A DNA stretch of 64,000 nucleotides from Enterococcus quebecensis (lineage in GTDB: Bacteria; Bacillota; Bacilli; Lactobacillales; Enterococcaceae). Numbering within the stretch: position 1 is the stretch's first letter; every line of letters starts with the position of its first letter. Below, one piece after another: positions 18,607 through 27,985 of this stretch. The position numbers were made by a program, and so were the translations under genes. The notes below the pieces were generated by a model, which was given only the letters and a program-made list of their open reading frames with translations, searched no databases and was not told where the DNA came from. The DNA lies in contig NZ_MIKB01000019.1 of NCBI RefSeq assembly GCF_001730365.1, positions 51,051-115,050 of the forward strand. Direction: 5' to 3'.

Positions 18607-19667
18607 TGGGTAAGATTTCTCGACAGATGCTTTCTTTATACGCTGCGTGCAGCACGTTTATTGTTGTTTTACTTACCCTATTTTCATATTTTTATTCGAT
18701 TAAGCAGAAAAATTGGATGTTGGAATTGATTCAAAGGAAAGTTTTTTATATTCCCTTGATTTTCCATATCATTTTGATTTCACTTTTGGTAGGCTTGTCT
18801 ACTTTTTTACTCGCATCAATTGTACAAAAAGCACAATATGGTAGAATTGAGGAAAAATTACGTTTACTCGCGAGAGGAAGTTACGAAAACACAATTATAA
18901 CGAAGGCTGTGCCGCATGCCAGTAATGATCAGTATATTGGTGAAGTCGATCAAGATATTTTTAAAATCAGCACGAAATTATTAGAAATGTCAAAAGAACT
19001 GCAATTATTGAATAGTCGTCCACAAATAATGGATGGGGAAACAAAAGAAGAAATCTTAGAAGCAGAACGACATAGGCTGGCTAGAGAGCTTCATGATTCC
19101 GTCAGTCAGCAACTATTTGCAGCAATGATGATGCTCTCTGCTTTAAATGAACAAGCACAACGAAGTGAAACCCCAGAGATGTTTCGTAAACAGTTGGTGA
19201 CCGTGACAGATATTATTAATGCTTCACAATCTGAGATGCGTGCATTGTTGTTGCACTTACGCCCAGTGAGCTTAGAAGGAAAAAGCTTACGTCAAGGGAT
19301 AGAACAACTGTTAAAAGAGCTACAAACAAAAATCAAAATTGAATTAACTTGGGATGTTGAAGATGTTCATTTAAATAGTAGTATCGAGGATCATTTATTT
19401 AGAATTGTGCAGGAATTGTTATCTAATACACTGCGACATGCCAAGGCAAAAGAACTTGAAGTATATCTGCATCAAGTGGATAAAAATGTTTTATTGCGCT
19501 TGGTAGATGATGGTGTTGGATTTGATATGAATGAAAATGATAATAAAGCTGGCAGCTATGGCTTAAAAAATATTCGTGAGCGTGTAGCTGGTATGGGCGG
19601 CATTGTTAAGATAATCAGTTTTAAAGGACAAGGAACAAGTGTTGAGATTCAAGTGCCTGTAATCTAG
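18603..19667 (+). CDS. liaS: LiaS envelope-stress sensor histidine kinase
   Basis: A 354-residue NarL-type sensor kinase. Two membrane helices (about 12-32 and 48-72) flank a very short extracytoplasmic loop, followed by a HAMP-like linker. The HisKA_3 domain has the phospho-acceptor His164 in ARELHDSVSQQ. The HATPase has the N-box ELLSNTLRHA and G-box DDGVGFD. Such intramembrane-sensing kinases respond to lipid-II-binding antibiotics and daptomycin. The ATG overlaps the liaF stop. The gap to liaR is unusually long and duplicated. Confidence 0.93.
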   Translation: MMGKISRQMLSLYAACSTFIVVLLTLFSYFYSIKQKNWMLELIQRKVFYIPLIFHIILISLLVGLSTFLLASIVQKAQYGRIEEKLRLLARGSYENTIITKAVPHASNDQYIGEVDQDIFKISTKLLEMSKELQLLNSRPQIMDGETKEEILEAERHRLARELHDSVSQQLFAAMMMLSALNEQAQRSETPEMFRKQLVTVTDIINASQSEMRALLLHLRPVSLEGKSLRQGIEQLLKELQTKIKIELTWDVEDVHLNSSIEDHLFRIVQELLSNTLRHAKAKELEVYLHQVDKNVLLRLVDDGVGFDMNENDNKAGSYGLKNIRERVAGMGGIVKIISFKGQGTSVEIQVPVI

Positions 19668-19905
19668 CTTCTCGGAAAAAAGATAAAACCTGAATGTGGC
19701 CAAGAGCGCCACTTTCATTTTTTCCTATTTTTCAGACAAGGCTGAACGAGCTCGTTCAGCATTTGTATTATCTAGCTTCACGAGCTAGCCTTTCGGAAAA
19801 AAGATAAAACCTGAATGTGGCTAAGAGCGCCACTTTCATTTTTTCCTATTTTTCAGACAAGGCTGAACGAGCTCGTTCAGCTTTAAATTTAAGGAGGAAT
19901 AACAA
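19668..19905 (+). repeat. Tandem duplication with two terminator-like hairpins between liaS and liaR
   Basis: Segments 19672-19760 and 19793-19881 are 89-bp direct copies with one mismatch (19701 versus 19822), period 121 bp. Each copy has GTGGC/GCCAC followed by TTTCATTTTTT (terminator-like) and ends in the perfect 20-bp palindrome GCTGAACGAGCTCGTTCAGC. The spacer holds CTAGCT/AGCTAG. The liaR ribosome site AAGGAGG lies directly after the second copy. Confidence 0.9.
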
Positions 19906-20538
19906 GTGATCAAAGTAATGTTAGTGGATGACCATGAAATGGTAAGGTTAGGCGTGTCCTCTTATTTATCGATTCAAGAAGATATTGAAGTGGTTGGGGA
20001 AGCGGAAAATGGACGGATTGGTTATGAAAAAGCGTTAGAGTTACGACCAGATGTTATTTTGATGGATCTAGTCATGGATGAGATGGATGGAATTGAATCA
20101 ACGAAAGCGATTTTAAAAGATTGGCCGCAAGCACGAATTATTATTGTTACTAGTTTTATTGATGATGAAAAAGTTTATCCAGCAATTGAAGCTGGAGCTG
20201 CAGGATATCTTTTGAAGACCTCAACTGCTCATGAGATTGCAGATGCGATTCGTGCTATTTCAAGAGGGGAACGTGTATTAGAGCCAGAAGTGACAACCAA
20301 AATGATGGAACGTCTGACAAAAAAACATGAACCTGTACTTCACGAGGATTTGACAAACAGAGAACATGAAATTTTGATGCTTATTGCTAAAGGCCGTAGC
20401 AATCAAGAAATTGCAGATGAATTGTTTATTACGCTGAAAACTGTTAAAACTCATGTCTCAAACATTTTAGCTAAATTGGATGTAGAAGACCGTACACAAG
20501 CTGCTATTTATGCATTTCAGCATGGATTAGCAAAATAA
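19906..20538 (+). CDS. liaR: LiaR response regulator
   Basis: A 210-residue NarL/FixJ regulator. The receiver domain has phospho-acceptor Asp54 ([12 protein letters not shown]) and acidic pocket Asp8-Asp9. The LuxR-type helix-turn-helix near residues 145-205 includes [22 protein letters not shown]. LiaR controls the cell-envelope response linked to daptomycin and antimicrobial-peptide tolerance in enterococci. GTG start, 8 nt after AAGGAGG. It is separated from liaS by 238 bp of duplicated, hairpin-rich DNA instead of the usual tight coupling. Confidence 0.94.
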   Translation: MIKVMLVDDHEMVRLGVSSYLSIQEDIEVVGEAENGRIGYEKALELRPDVILMDLVMDEMDGIESTKAILKDWPQARIIIVTSFIDDEKVYPAIEAGAAGYLLKTSTAHEIADAIRAISRGERVLEPEVTTKMMERLTKKHEPVLHEDLTNREHEILMLIAKGRSNQEIADELFITLKTVKTHVSNILAKLDVEDRTQAAIYAFQHGLAK

Positions 20539-20565
20539 TAGAATTATATTTTTAACTCTGGATTG

Positions 20566-20598
20566 AAGTGAATTAGCATGTCTTATTCACTTTTTTTT
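20566..20598 (+). terminator. liaR terminator
   Basis: Stem AAGTGAAT/ATTCACTT followed by a T-run. Confidence 0.88.
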
Positions 20599-20722
20599 AT
20601 TTATAAAGATGAGAAGAATACAAATTGTGGGAACAAGTTAAGACGTACTTGATCTCAGTTTCTGTTCAATTATCAGTGTGTTTGTTATACTTAAATCAAA
20701 TATAATGCTAGGAGAAATAAAA

Positions 20723-21388
20723 ATGAAGCAAAATTATGCAATTATTGGCTTAGGAAGATTTGGAGGCAGTATTTGTCAAACATTGATAGAATCTGGTCAA
20801 GAAGTGTTAGCTATTGATAGTAACGAAGATCGAGTGAATGAATATATGAATATAGCGACACATGCCGTTGTTGCTAATGCTCAAGATGAGACAACGTTGC
20901 GATCTTTAGGGATTCGTAATTTCGATCATGTAGTTGTTGCCATAGGCGAGGATATCCAAGCAAGTATCTTGGTGACTTTAATGGTGAAAGAAATGGGTGT
21001 GCCAAATGTTTTAGCAAAAGCGGTAAATGAGTATCATGCAAGAGTATTAGATAAAATCGGTGCTGATCTAGTTGTTCACCCAGAACGGGACATGGGAATC
21101 AGAGTAGCACATAAATTAGTTTCTAAAAATATTTTAGATTATATTGAATTGTCAAATGAAGTATCTTTGGCAGAAATTCACGTGTCTAATCCGAAGTTTT
21201 ATGGCAAGACACTAGCTGAACTGAATTTTCGTCAACGCTTTGGTTTGACAGTGGTTGCTATACGACGTTCGAAATCTGAAGTCATTACATCGCCAGCCGC
21301 ACAAGAAATGGTCAGAGAAAACGACAATTTATTAGTAGTTGGTGAAACGGAAGATGTTGATTTGTTAGATGAAAAAATGAATGAATAA
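20723..21388 (+). CDS. ktrA: KtrA/KtrC-type potassium channel regulatory protein
   Basis: A 221-residue RCK protein. The N-terminal Rossmann fold begins IIGLGRFGGSIC (about residues 6-17), with an acidic nucleotide-contact loop AIDSNEDRV. A C-terminal RCK_C domain occupies about residues 135-221. Octameric rings of these proteins gate KtrB/KtrD membrane pores by binding ATP, ADP or cyclic dinucleotides. No membrane subunit is adjacent, as is usual for KtrC. ATG with AGGAGA upstream; 15 further in-frame residues are rejected. Confidence 0.87.
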   Translation: MKQNYAIIGLGRFGGSICQTLIESGQEVLAIDSNEDRVNEYMNIATHAVVANAQDETTLRSLGIRNFDHVVVAIGEDIQASILVTLMVKEMGVPNVLAKAVNEYHARVLDKIGADLVVHPERDMGIRVAHKLVSKNILDYIELSNEVSLAEIHVSNPKFYGKTLAELNFRQRFGLTVVAIRRSKSEVITSPAAQEMVRENDNLLVVGETEDVDLLDEKMNE

Positions 21389-21497
21389 GTCTAGGCAATT
21401 TATACTCTGAAAATCAAACTCTATGCTAAAATAACAAGAGTGGTAGGAAGCTTTGCAGCATAGTCTGCCATGCTTTTATGTTGGGAGGAAATTGAAG

Positions 21498-21809
21498 ATG
21501 AAATTAACGATTACACCACGTGCGCAAAAATGGTTCAAAGAAGAAGTAGGTGTTACCTCAAAGAGCGGTATTCGCTTTTACGGGAAAATTTATGGCAAAA
21601 CAGATGTACATGAAGGTTTTTCAATAGCAATGTCAGTGGAAGCTCCTGATCAACCATTAATTAAAGAAGTAATTGATGGGATCACTTACTTTATTGAAGA
21701 AACAGATGATTGGTTCTTTAAAGGTTATGATTTATTGGTAGACTATGATGAAGAAGCAGATGAGCCAAAATATGTCTTCGCTGAAAACAAGGAAGACTTG
21801 AAGCAATAG
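21498..21809 (+). CDS. YneR-like HesB-fold protein
   Basis: A 103-residue protein of the HesB/YneR family (A-type iron-sulphur carrier fold), starting MKLTITPRAQKWFKEEVGV. It contains no cysteine at all, so it cannot carry a cluster as IscA does; the family role is unknown. The ATG is preceded by GGGAGG at 9 nt, and 15 upstream in-frame residues are rejected. It is a single gene ending in a very strong bidirectional terminator. Confidence 0.78.
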   Translation: MKLTITPRAQKWFKEEVGVTSKSGIRFYGKIYGKTDVHEGFSIAMSVEAPDQPLIKEVIDGITYFIEETDDWFFKGYDLLVDYDEEADEPKYVFAENKEDLKQ

Positions 21810-21828
21810 AAGCTAATAAAATATATAG

Positions 21829-21877
21829 AAAAAAGAAGAAACAAAAGCGTGCTTTACTTTTGTTTCTTCTTTTTTTA
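21829..21877. terminator. Bidirectional terminator
   Basis: A long stem of about 17 bp (AAGAAGAAACAAAAG with its complement) flanked by A and T runs, serving the convergent YneR-like and Mga-like genes. Confidence 0.93.
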
Positions 21878-23365
21878 TTTAACAATGAAAGAAATCGATT
21901 TTTCTGTATACTTTGTATGTAACAAATCTATAAGGCTAACCTGATAATCCAACGCAGGCGACAATGGGATGATTTTGAAGTTTCCATCTTGTTTGACCGT
22001 AGTTGGTAACAATAGTTTTGATGTAGCTATGTAAAAATCGTAGTCCTCATCGGAAGTCGAAGTAACAAATGAGACAGAAATAAAAGAAATTTGTTCTAAG
22101 AAGTCAAAGAGTGACTGTAGAAAAATAGCATTAGGTGACAAAATAATTCCCACATTCAATCGATATTGCGTATTACTTCGTTCGTAAAAAGGAAGTAGTA
22201 AAAATGAACAAATATACACTAAATCCTCCAAGCAATTTTTAATCCAAGCAAATTCAGGCTTCAAAATAAGTTCATTTAGAAAGGTTCTAACCTTTTTAGA
22301 AAGATGCTTGTATAAAGGATTTTGATCTCTGATGTATGTCTCCATAAAATTTATAGCCAAGGGCAATGAATCTTCTAAAACTGAATGATTCAAAAATGTT
22401 GTGAAAATATTAATGTTTAGTAAATCCTTTTCGCTAGCAGACAGTTTTTTTTCTGAGAATAAAGGGAGATAGAATGTTTCAAACTGCTCAATTAAATTAC
22501 CTAGAGGCTGCTTATTGCTTCCCATATATTCTTTTACATAACTGATTCTTGGATCGTCTGCATAGAAGTAAATACTCCAGTAAAACATCATAAATGAAAG
22601 GAAAGTTGATTCTCTATCTATGTACTCTTGAGATTGTTTTGAATACTCTAGCTCTCTAATAAATGCAGCATTTGTTTTAGGAAATATTAAGTTTTTAAAT
22701 GGAGGTTCCATAATAAAATGTTTCTTTTTGATTCGTAATTTGGAGATGGTAGTTAGTAAGTACCATTCTCTAGGTTCAGCATAAGTCATCCATTGATGAT
22801 CTTCTTGATCGAACAAGTCAATTCCTCGTTTTGATTCATCCAAAGCTAAAAAAAGATCTTCGCCATAAGATGCGATCCAAAAGAAGTTTAAATACACAAT
22901 ACGAATCAAGTTCTCTTTTCCCGTAAGTCGAAGTTGTGTACAGTTTAATTGTAAATTGAAAGTCTTTAAGTAATTAATTAATGGTTGCAGTCTACGTATA
23001 ATAGAGGCACGACTGATGAAGTGATCATTACAAAAGTTTTCTAATGTGTAATTTCTTTCTAAAATTGTTGCTAGTAAAAATTTGTAAGGTAAACTTTTTC
23101 GGAATAAAAATTGAAGATAGGGTATATCTCGTAATACCGATGTATCTACCTGTACTTTCCCCTGATCGTTTAATAGCTCAAAGCCTTGTTTTTCCATAAG
23201 ATCCTCATGTATTTCAGAGAATAAAGAATTCAAACGAGCATAAGAAAAATCTGTGGTTTGTTCGAAATAGTGAACACTATATGTGCCGTCAGCAGTCGAT
23301 AATAATTGATTAAAGACACTGATTTTACGTAAAGCAACATCATCTAATAATATGTCTTCTAGCAT
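21875..23365 (-). CDS. Mga-family transcriptional regulator
   Basis: A 496-residue protein resembling Mga/AtxA-type virulence regulators. An N-terminal winged-helix region includes FCNDHFISRASIIRRLQPLINYLKTF, which fits the Mga helix-turn-helix. A long helical PRD-like middle follows, and the end may be an EIIB-like domain (YRLNVGIILSPNAIF). Such regulators respond to sugar status through PTS phosphorylation. The target is unknown; the divergent GtrB-like gene across a 363-bp AT-rich spacer is a candidate. The ribosome site (GAGGGGAG) is good. Confidence 0.8.
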   Translation of the reverse strand: MLEDILLDDVALRKISVFNQLLSTADGTYSVHYFEQTTDFSYARLNSLFSEIHEDLMEKQGFELLNDQGKVQVDTSVLRDIPYLQFLFRKSLPYKFLLATILERNYTLENFCNDHFISRASIIRRLQPLINYLKTFNLQLNCTQLRLTGKENLIRIVYLNFFWIASYGEDLFLALDESKRGIDLFDQEDHQWMTYAEPREWYLLTTISKLRIKKKHFIMEPPFKNLIFPKTNAAFIRELEYSKQSQEYIDRESTFLSFMMFYWSIYFYADDPRISYVKEYMGSNKQPLGNLIEQFETFYLPLFSEKKLSASEKDLLNINIFTTFLNHSVLEDSLPLAINFMETYIRDQNPLYKHLSKKVRTFLNELILKPEFAWIKNCLEDLVYICSFLLLPFYERSNTQYRLNVGIILSPNAIFLQSLFDFLEQISFISVSFVTSTSDEDYDFYIATSKLLLPTTVKQDGNFKIIPLSPALDYQVSLIDLLHTKYTEKSISFIVK

Positions 23366-23728
23366 ATCTACTCTCCCCTCGATAATTGATTAACTATTTT
23401 ATTGAAAGATATGTGTTTGGTTAAAATAAATATATCATGAAAAGCTCCTTTGCTATAATAGCTATTTAATTGAGAAATTACAATTATAAACAAAAAAAAT
23501 GATCGTTATTTAAAGTTAAATTAATGTAATTATAGAATATATATAATTTTTCTTGTAATTTGTTTTTTGAAATATCGTTTATTTCATAATAATGTATATT
23601 TAATTAGCTATTGTTGTACATGGGTATGAAATCACAAGTTTAATAAATAGTTTACGCACGATTTCTTTATTATTATGTAAGGGATGTATGTTATAATCAA
23701 AAAAGAATAATTTTTTGGAGGAAGTTTT
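23366..23728. other. AT-rich intergenic region between divergent genes
   Basis: 363 bp of very AT-rich DNA with no coding capacity on either strand and no clear hairpin. It must hold promoters of both the Mga-like gene and the glycosyltransferase. Long A/T tracts are the kind of DNA bound by Mga-like regulators, but no specific operator can be named. Confidence 0.5.
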
Positions 23729-24661
23729 ATGCTATCGATTATTGTCCCTTGTTACAATGAAGAGGAGTCAATTCCGTTGTTTTTTGAAGAAGTGGAGAAA
23801 ATAAGTGCCCAAATTCAACAAAACATAGAATACATATTTATTAATGACGGATCGAAAGACAACACTTTAGATACGTTAAGAAAGCTATATAAAGAACATC
23901 CTGAAAAAGTTCGTTATCTTTCTTTTTCTAGAAACTTTGGGAAAGAAGCTGGCTTATACGCAGGTCTTAAAGAAGCTCGCGGCAGTTTAGTTACTGTAAT
24001 GGATGTTGATTTGCAGGATCCGCCTGAGTTATTACCGAAAATGATCCAAATGCTAGAGGAAAATAAAGAGTTGGATTGCGTTGGTACAAGACGTGGTGAT
24101 CGAGAAGGAGAGCCGCCTATTCGTAGTTTCTTTGCTAAGATGTTTTATCGATTGGTGAACAGGATTGGCGAAACAGAAATGGTTGATGGTGCTAGAGATT
24201 TTCGTCTAATGACACGTCAAATGGTTGATGGAATTTTAGAATTAACAGAATACAACCGTTTTTCAAAAGGAATTTTTAGTTGGGTTGGTTTTAACACAGA
24301 GTATATTTCTTATGAAAATCGCGAAAGAGTAGCTGGATCTACTTCGTGGTCTTTCTGGAGTTTATTGAGTTATTCTATTGATGGCATTGTTAACTTTTCA
24401 GAAGTACCCTTAAATTTGGCATCTTATGTTGGTGCTTTTTCATGTGTGGGATCAGTGATTACAATGCTTGTTATTTTCTTTAGAACGATCATTAAAGGAG
24501 ACCCTACAAGTGGTTGGCCATCTATGGTTTGTATTATTTTGTTTGTAGGTGGACTACAGTTGCTTTGCCTTGGAATTATTGGGAAGTACATTGGTAAAAT
24601 TTTCTTAGAGACTAAAAAACGTCCGATCTATCTAGTGAAGGAAACAGAAAAAGATCAATAA
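23729..24661 (+). CDS. GtrB/DPM1-like membrane glycosyltransferase
   Basis: A 310-residue GT2 enzyme starting LSIIVPCYNEEESIP. A GT-A domain with the metal-binding DVDLQDP motif (about residue 92) spans residues 1-210, and two C-terminal membrane helices lie at about 228-253 and 265-290. This is the GtrB/CsbB/YkcC layout: transfer of a sugar from a nucleotide donor to undecaprenyl phosphate for later use outside the membrane. No GtrA flippase or GtrC-like partner is adjacent. GGAGGAAG precedes the ATG. Confidence 0.88.
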   Translation: MLSIIVPCYNEEESIPLFFEEVEKISAQIQQNIEYIFINDGSKDNTLDTLRKLYKEHPEKVRYLSFSRNFGKEAGLYAGLKEARGSLVTVMDVDLQDPPELLPKMIQMLEENKELDCVGTRRGDREGEPPIRSFFAKMFYRLVNRIGETEMVDGARDFRLMTRQMVDGILELTEYNRFSKGIFSWVGFNTEYISYENRERVAGSTSWSFWSLLSYSIDGIVNFSEVPLNLASYVGAFSCVGSVITMLVIFFRTIIKGDPTSGWPSMVCIILFVGGLQLLCLGIIGKYIGKIFLETKKRPIYLVKETEKDQ

Positions 24662-24663
24662 TA

Positions 24664-24703
24664 AAAATGCAGCTTTGAAATTCAATTTTCAAAGCTGCAT
24701 TTT
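24664..24703. terminator. Bidirectional terminator
   Basis: A 15-bp stem AATGCAGCTTTGAAA with its complement around a short loop, then TTT, between convergent genes. Confidence 0.88.
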
Positions 24704-24707
24704 CTGT

Positions 24708-25670
24708 TTAATAACGTTGTCGTAAATCTATCTTATTTTTAGATAACGTTTTATCAGTCAAAAACTGCTTAAGATTTTTCATGAATATACTTAGTAATTG
24801 TGTCTTAAATTCAGGGGTTAGCCCTGAAATATGAGGGGTAATTAAAACATTATCCATCCTCCATAAAGGGCTGTCTTCAGGTAAAGGCTCCTCTTCAAAA
24901 ACATCTAAAGCAGCGAAACTTATCTTGCCCGCGTATAATGCCTGAATCAGGTCGCTAGTATTAACTGAAGCACCTCGACCAACATTGACAAACACAGTTC
25001 CAGATTTCATTGCAAGGAACATCCGCTCATTGTACATTTGATAAGTATCATCAGTTAAAGGAACTATATTGACAATAATATCCATTTCATTAACGATGCG
25101 ACTCATGTTTTTATGTGAATAGCATTCGATAAATCCGTTTGTTGGATGACCAGAAGTATTTACTCCATAAACTTCGATCCCTAAACCTTTTGCGAAAATA
25201 GCAAGTTGTTGTCCTATATGTCCAGTTCCAACAATCATCATTTTTTGTGCGGATAGTTGACGGTAAGAGATGTTATTTCTTGTCCATTTCTGTTTTTCTT
25301 GATTGGTAATGCTAGTACGAATACCTCGAAATTCGGATAGTAAAACACCTAAAACATGTTCAGAAATGGAGATACTATGAATACCGCTAGAGTTGGACAA
25401 TAAAATCTCTTTTTCCCAGAAACAGTCCAAATCATACATGTCAACGCCGGCAGAAATCGATTGAACCCATTTCAATTGGCTAGTATCCGATGCTAATAAA
25501 CGTTGACCTAAATCAGCGTTCCAACCTAACATAATTTCAATATCGTCTTCAATCATTTGAGGTGATTTTCGTGTGGAATCAATAATAATATACTCAGGAG
25601 CTGCTTGTCTAATAGTTTCAACTTGTTCTTCGTTTAGTTGTTCAAAAAGATAGATTATCGGTTTTCCCAT
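24708..25670 (-). CDS. D-isomer-specific 2-hydroxyacid dehydrogenase family protein
   Basis: A 320-residue NAD-dependent dehydrogenase. The cofactor motif GTGHIGQQL lies in the middle. The catalytic Arg is in VNVGRGASV, the Glu in FEEEPLPEDSPLW and the His in ITPHISG, so the triad is complete. It probably reduces a 2-keto acid to a D-hydroxy acid; the substrate is unknown. The ATG at 25670 follows AAAGGGGGAA; seven further in-frame residues are rejected. Confidence 0.87.
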   Translation of the reverse strand: MGKPIIYLFEQLNEEQVETIRQAAPEYIIIDSTRKSPQMIEDDIEIMLGWNADLGQRLLASDTSQLKWVQSISAGVDMYDLDCFWEKEILLSNSSGIHSISISEHVLGVLLSEFRGIRTSITNQEKQKWTRNNISYRQLSAQKMMIVGTGHIGQQLAIFAKGLGIEVYGVNTSGHPTNGFIECYSHKNMSRIVNEMDIIVNIVPLTDDTYQMYNERMFLAMKSGTVFVNVGRGASVNTSDLIQALYAGKISFAALDVFEEEPLPEDSPLWRMDNVLITPHISGLTPEFKTQLLSIFMKNLKQFLTDKTLSKNKIDLRQRY

Positions 25671-25720
25671 GTTGATTCCCCCTTTGCTCATCTATTGTAC
25701 CAAAAAAGCATTCAAACAAA

Positions 25721-25755
25721 AAAAGATTGAACTACTCATAGGTTCAATCTTTTTT
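25721..25755 (-). terminator. ispG terminator
   Basis: On the minus strand AAAAGATTGAAC pairs with GTTCAATCTTTT around a 9-nt loop, followed by a T-run. It separates ispG from the downstream dehydrogenase gene. Confidence 0.9.
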
Positions 25756-25768
25756 GACTTCTATTCAC

Positions 25769-26860
25769 TTAGATTTTTTCACCGCGAGCGTATGCTGCAG
25801 CAAGAATATCAACTTCTTTTTTCAATTCTTCAACCATGATCTCTTCTGGTACGGTGCGGATAATTTTTCCTTTTTTGAAAAGCATGCCTTTTCCGTTGCC
25901 GCCAGCAATACCAATGTCTGCTTCTCTTGCTTCTCCAGGACCATTAACAGCACAACCTAAAACAGCAACTTTGATTGGCGCTTTGATCTTTTCGATGTAC
26001 TCTTCAATTTCATTAGCAATCGGTATTAGATCGATTTCAATACGTCCACAAGTCGGACAAGAAATTAACGTAGCAGCATTACTTGCTAAACCAAAAGCTT
26101 TCAGTACTTCTTTTGCTACTTTGATTTCTTCCACAGGATCAGCTGACAATGAAACCCGACAGGTATTTCCAATACCTCGGGAAAGTAATGCGCCCAGACC
26201 AGCAGCAGACTTCATACCACCAGAAAATTTTGTTCCAGCTTCTGTGATTCCTAAATGTAGGGGATAATCAAATGTTTGTGCAGCCAAAGTATATGCTTCG
26301 ATTGCTAAGTTCACATCACTAGCTTTTAATGAAACAATGATATCGTAAAATTCTAAGTCTTCAAGAATTTTGATATGCTCAACAGCACTAGCAACCATAG
26401 CTTCAGCAGTTGGATAACCGTATTGCTGCAAGAATTTCTTTTCCAACGAGCCGGCATTAACACCAATTCGAATGGGAATTCCTTTCGCTTTACAGGCTGT
26501 AACGACTTTCTCTACACGATCTTTGCGTCCGATATTTCCTGGATTAATGCGGATTTTATCAACACCTTGTTCGATTGCTTTTAGTGCCAAGCGGTAGTCA
26601 AAGTGAATATCAGCAACTAGAGGAATCGAAATCTGACTTTTGATAGCGCCTAATGCAGCAGCGGCTTCTTCATCTGGAACAGCAACACGAACGATTTGGC
26701 ATCCAGCTTCTTCTAACCGTTTAATTTGAGCTACAGTTCCCTCAATGTCATGTGTTTTTGTTGTACACATACTCTGGATAAATAGTTCATCACTGCCACC
26801 AATAGCTAAGTCGCCGACTTTAACTTGACGTGTATTTTTACGGTGGGTTAATTCTTCCAT
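25769..26860 (-). CDS. ispG: 4-hydroxy-3-methylbut-2-enyl diphosphate synthase (IspG/GcpE)
   Basis: A 363-residue enzyme of the non-mevalonate isoprenoid pathway that reduces MEcPP to HMBPP with a [4Fe-4S] cluster. A TIM barrel occupies the first two thirds; the C-terminal domain carries SCPTCGR and [11 protein letters not shown], whose three cysteines hold the cluster. The ATG at 26860 follows AAGGAGAG. E. faecalis itself is known for the mevalonate pathway (established knowledge), so a complete-looking ispG is of interest for how isoprenoids are made here. It has its own terminator. Confidence 0.93.
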   Translation of the reverse strand: MEELTHRKNTRQVKVGDLAIGGSDELFIQSMCTTKTHDIEGTVAQIKRLEEAGCQIVRVAVPDEEAAAALGAIKSQISIPLVADIHFDYRLALKAIEQGVDKIRINPGNIGRKDRVEKVVTACKAKGIPIRIGVNAGSLEKKFLQQYGYPTAEAMVASAVEHIKILEDLEFYDIIVSLKASDVNLAIEAYTLAAQTFDYPLHLGITEAGTKFSGGMKSAAGLGALLSRGIGNTCRVSLSADPVEEIKVAKEVLKAFGLASNAATLISCPTCGRIEIDLIPIANEIEEYIEKIKAPIKVAVLGCAVNGPGEAREADIGIAGGNGKGMLFKKGKIIRTVPEEIMVEELKKEVDILAAAYARGEKI

Positions 26861-27005
26861 AATGATTCTCTCCTTAATTACTGCACTATTTATTTTGCTG
26901 ACTGATTCGCAACAAGTATAATTCATGGTCTATCTTAACACATAATGATAAACCTGAGAATGTAAGAAAAGTTTAAGATTCGATCAAAAAAATTGTAGCC
27001 AAGTG

Positions 27006-27818
27006 TTAAACTAAAGGCGATTGATGCCGATTTTCTTTACGAATCGCAAGGAAAAAGATCAATAAAGAAACGAAAACAATCAAGAAACTATCATCGAAAG
27101 TGAGGTTGATAAAATGTAGAAAGCTGCTAATGATCACAGGTAATGTAGCGCAATAAGTGACAATTTTTAAGCAATCAAAAAAGCGTAATTTGTAAAGACG
27201 AAGTTTACTATAAAGATTGGCACCAATTGTGATTAAGAGCAAGTTGACGATTAAATTAATCAACGTTGGATACAAAGTAAAAATAAAAATGACTAATTTT
27301 ATCCAAAAAGGAATATTAGCTTCATCTAGTGCTTGTTTTAAATCTTGACTATTCAAACCATCTAATGTGCCCTTTGAATAAGGGACTTCAAATTGATTGG
27401 TGCCTAACAGAGAATCAGCGGCACCAGAATCAGGCAAAGACACGATGAATTCATCTTTCAAAAAGCCTAAACTAATGGCATTGCCAACTGAATCAGCGCT
27501 CACGTCATTAAGAGATCGTTTTCCTTCTGGATCAAAGGTGAAAATAATTGAATTTGTTTGATAGATAAATCCCTCAGCTTGATTTTGGGTTTGAAGTTTT
27601 CCATCTGTAACTTTAAATTCTGGCAACTTTGCAGCAATTTTTTGTCCATCATCTTTAATATCCTGAAGAATAGTAAAGACTTGTTTTGTTATTGGCAATG
27701 TAAGAATGATACTTAAAAAAATAACATATAAAATAACTTTCCAAAAGGGCATTTTCTTAGCCTGATAGAGATCAGAAAACTGAAATAGTGAGTGTTTAAA
27801 AAGCGTAAATGTGTTCAT
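27006..27818 (-). CDS. DUF1189 membrane protein
   Basis: A 270-residue membrane protein. The start FWKVILYVIFLSIILTLPI is a membrane helix after a short positively charged tail. A soluble extracytoplasmic stretch (about 50-165) follows, then three or four helices at the C-terminus. This matches the DUF1189 family, sometimes annotated as maltodextrin-utilisation protein on weak evidence. The ATG at 27818 follows AGGAGAG. The gene stands alone between ispG and sodA. Confidence 0.75.
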   Translation of the reverse strand: MNTFTLFKHSLFQFSDLYQAKKMPFWKVILYVIFLSIILTLPITKQVFTILQDIKDDGQKIAAKLPEFKVTDGKLQTQNQAEGFIYQTNSIIFTFDPEGKRSLNDVSADSVGNAISLGFLKDEFIVSLPDSGAADSLLGTNQFEVPYSKGTLDGLNSQDLKQALDEANIPFWIKLVIFIFTLYPTLINLIVNLLLITIGANLYSKLRLYKLRFFDCLKIVTYCATLPVIISSFLHFINLTFDDSFLIVFVSLLIFFLAIRKENRHQSPLV

Positions 27819-27912
27819 AAATTCTCTCCTGACTTGAAATTGAATACACACGTCATTTTAAATGAGATAGCATGGAAAAACAAGTTTAGCAAAAAAAATG
27901 TAAGCAATTACT

Positions 27913-27941
27913 TTGAAGGTTGCCATAAAATCTGTTATGCT
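27913..27941 (+). promoter_or_regulatory. sodA promoter
   Basis: TTGAAG (27913-27918) and TATGCT (27936-27941) with a 17-bp spacer, about 45 bp before the sodA start. Confidence 0.55.
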
Positions 27942-27985
27942 ATGAATGTATGAAACGTTACACTCAATTAATGGAGGGATTTTTT

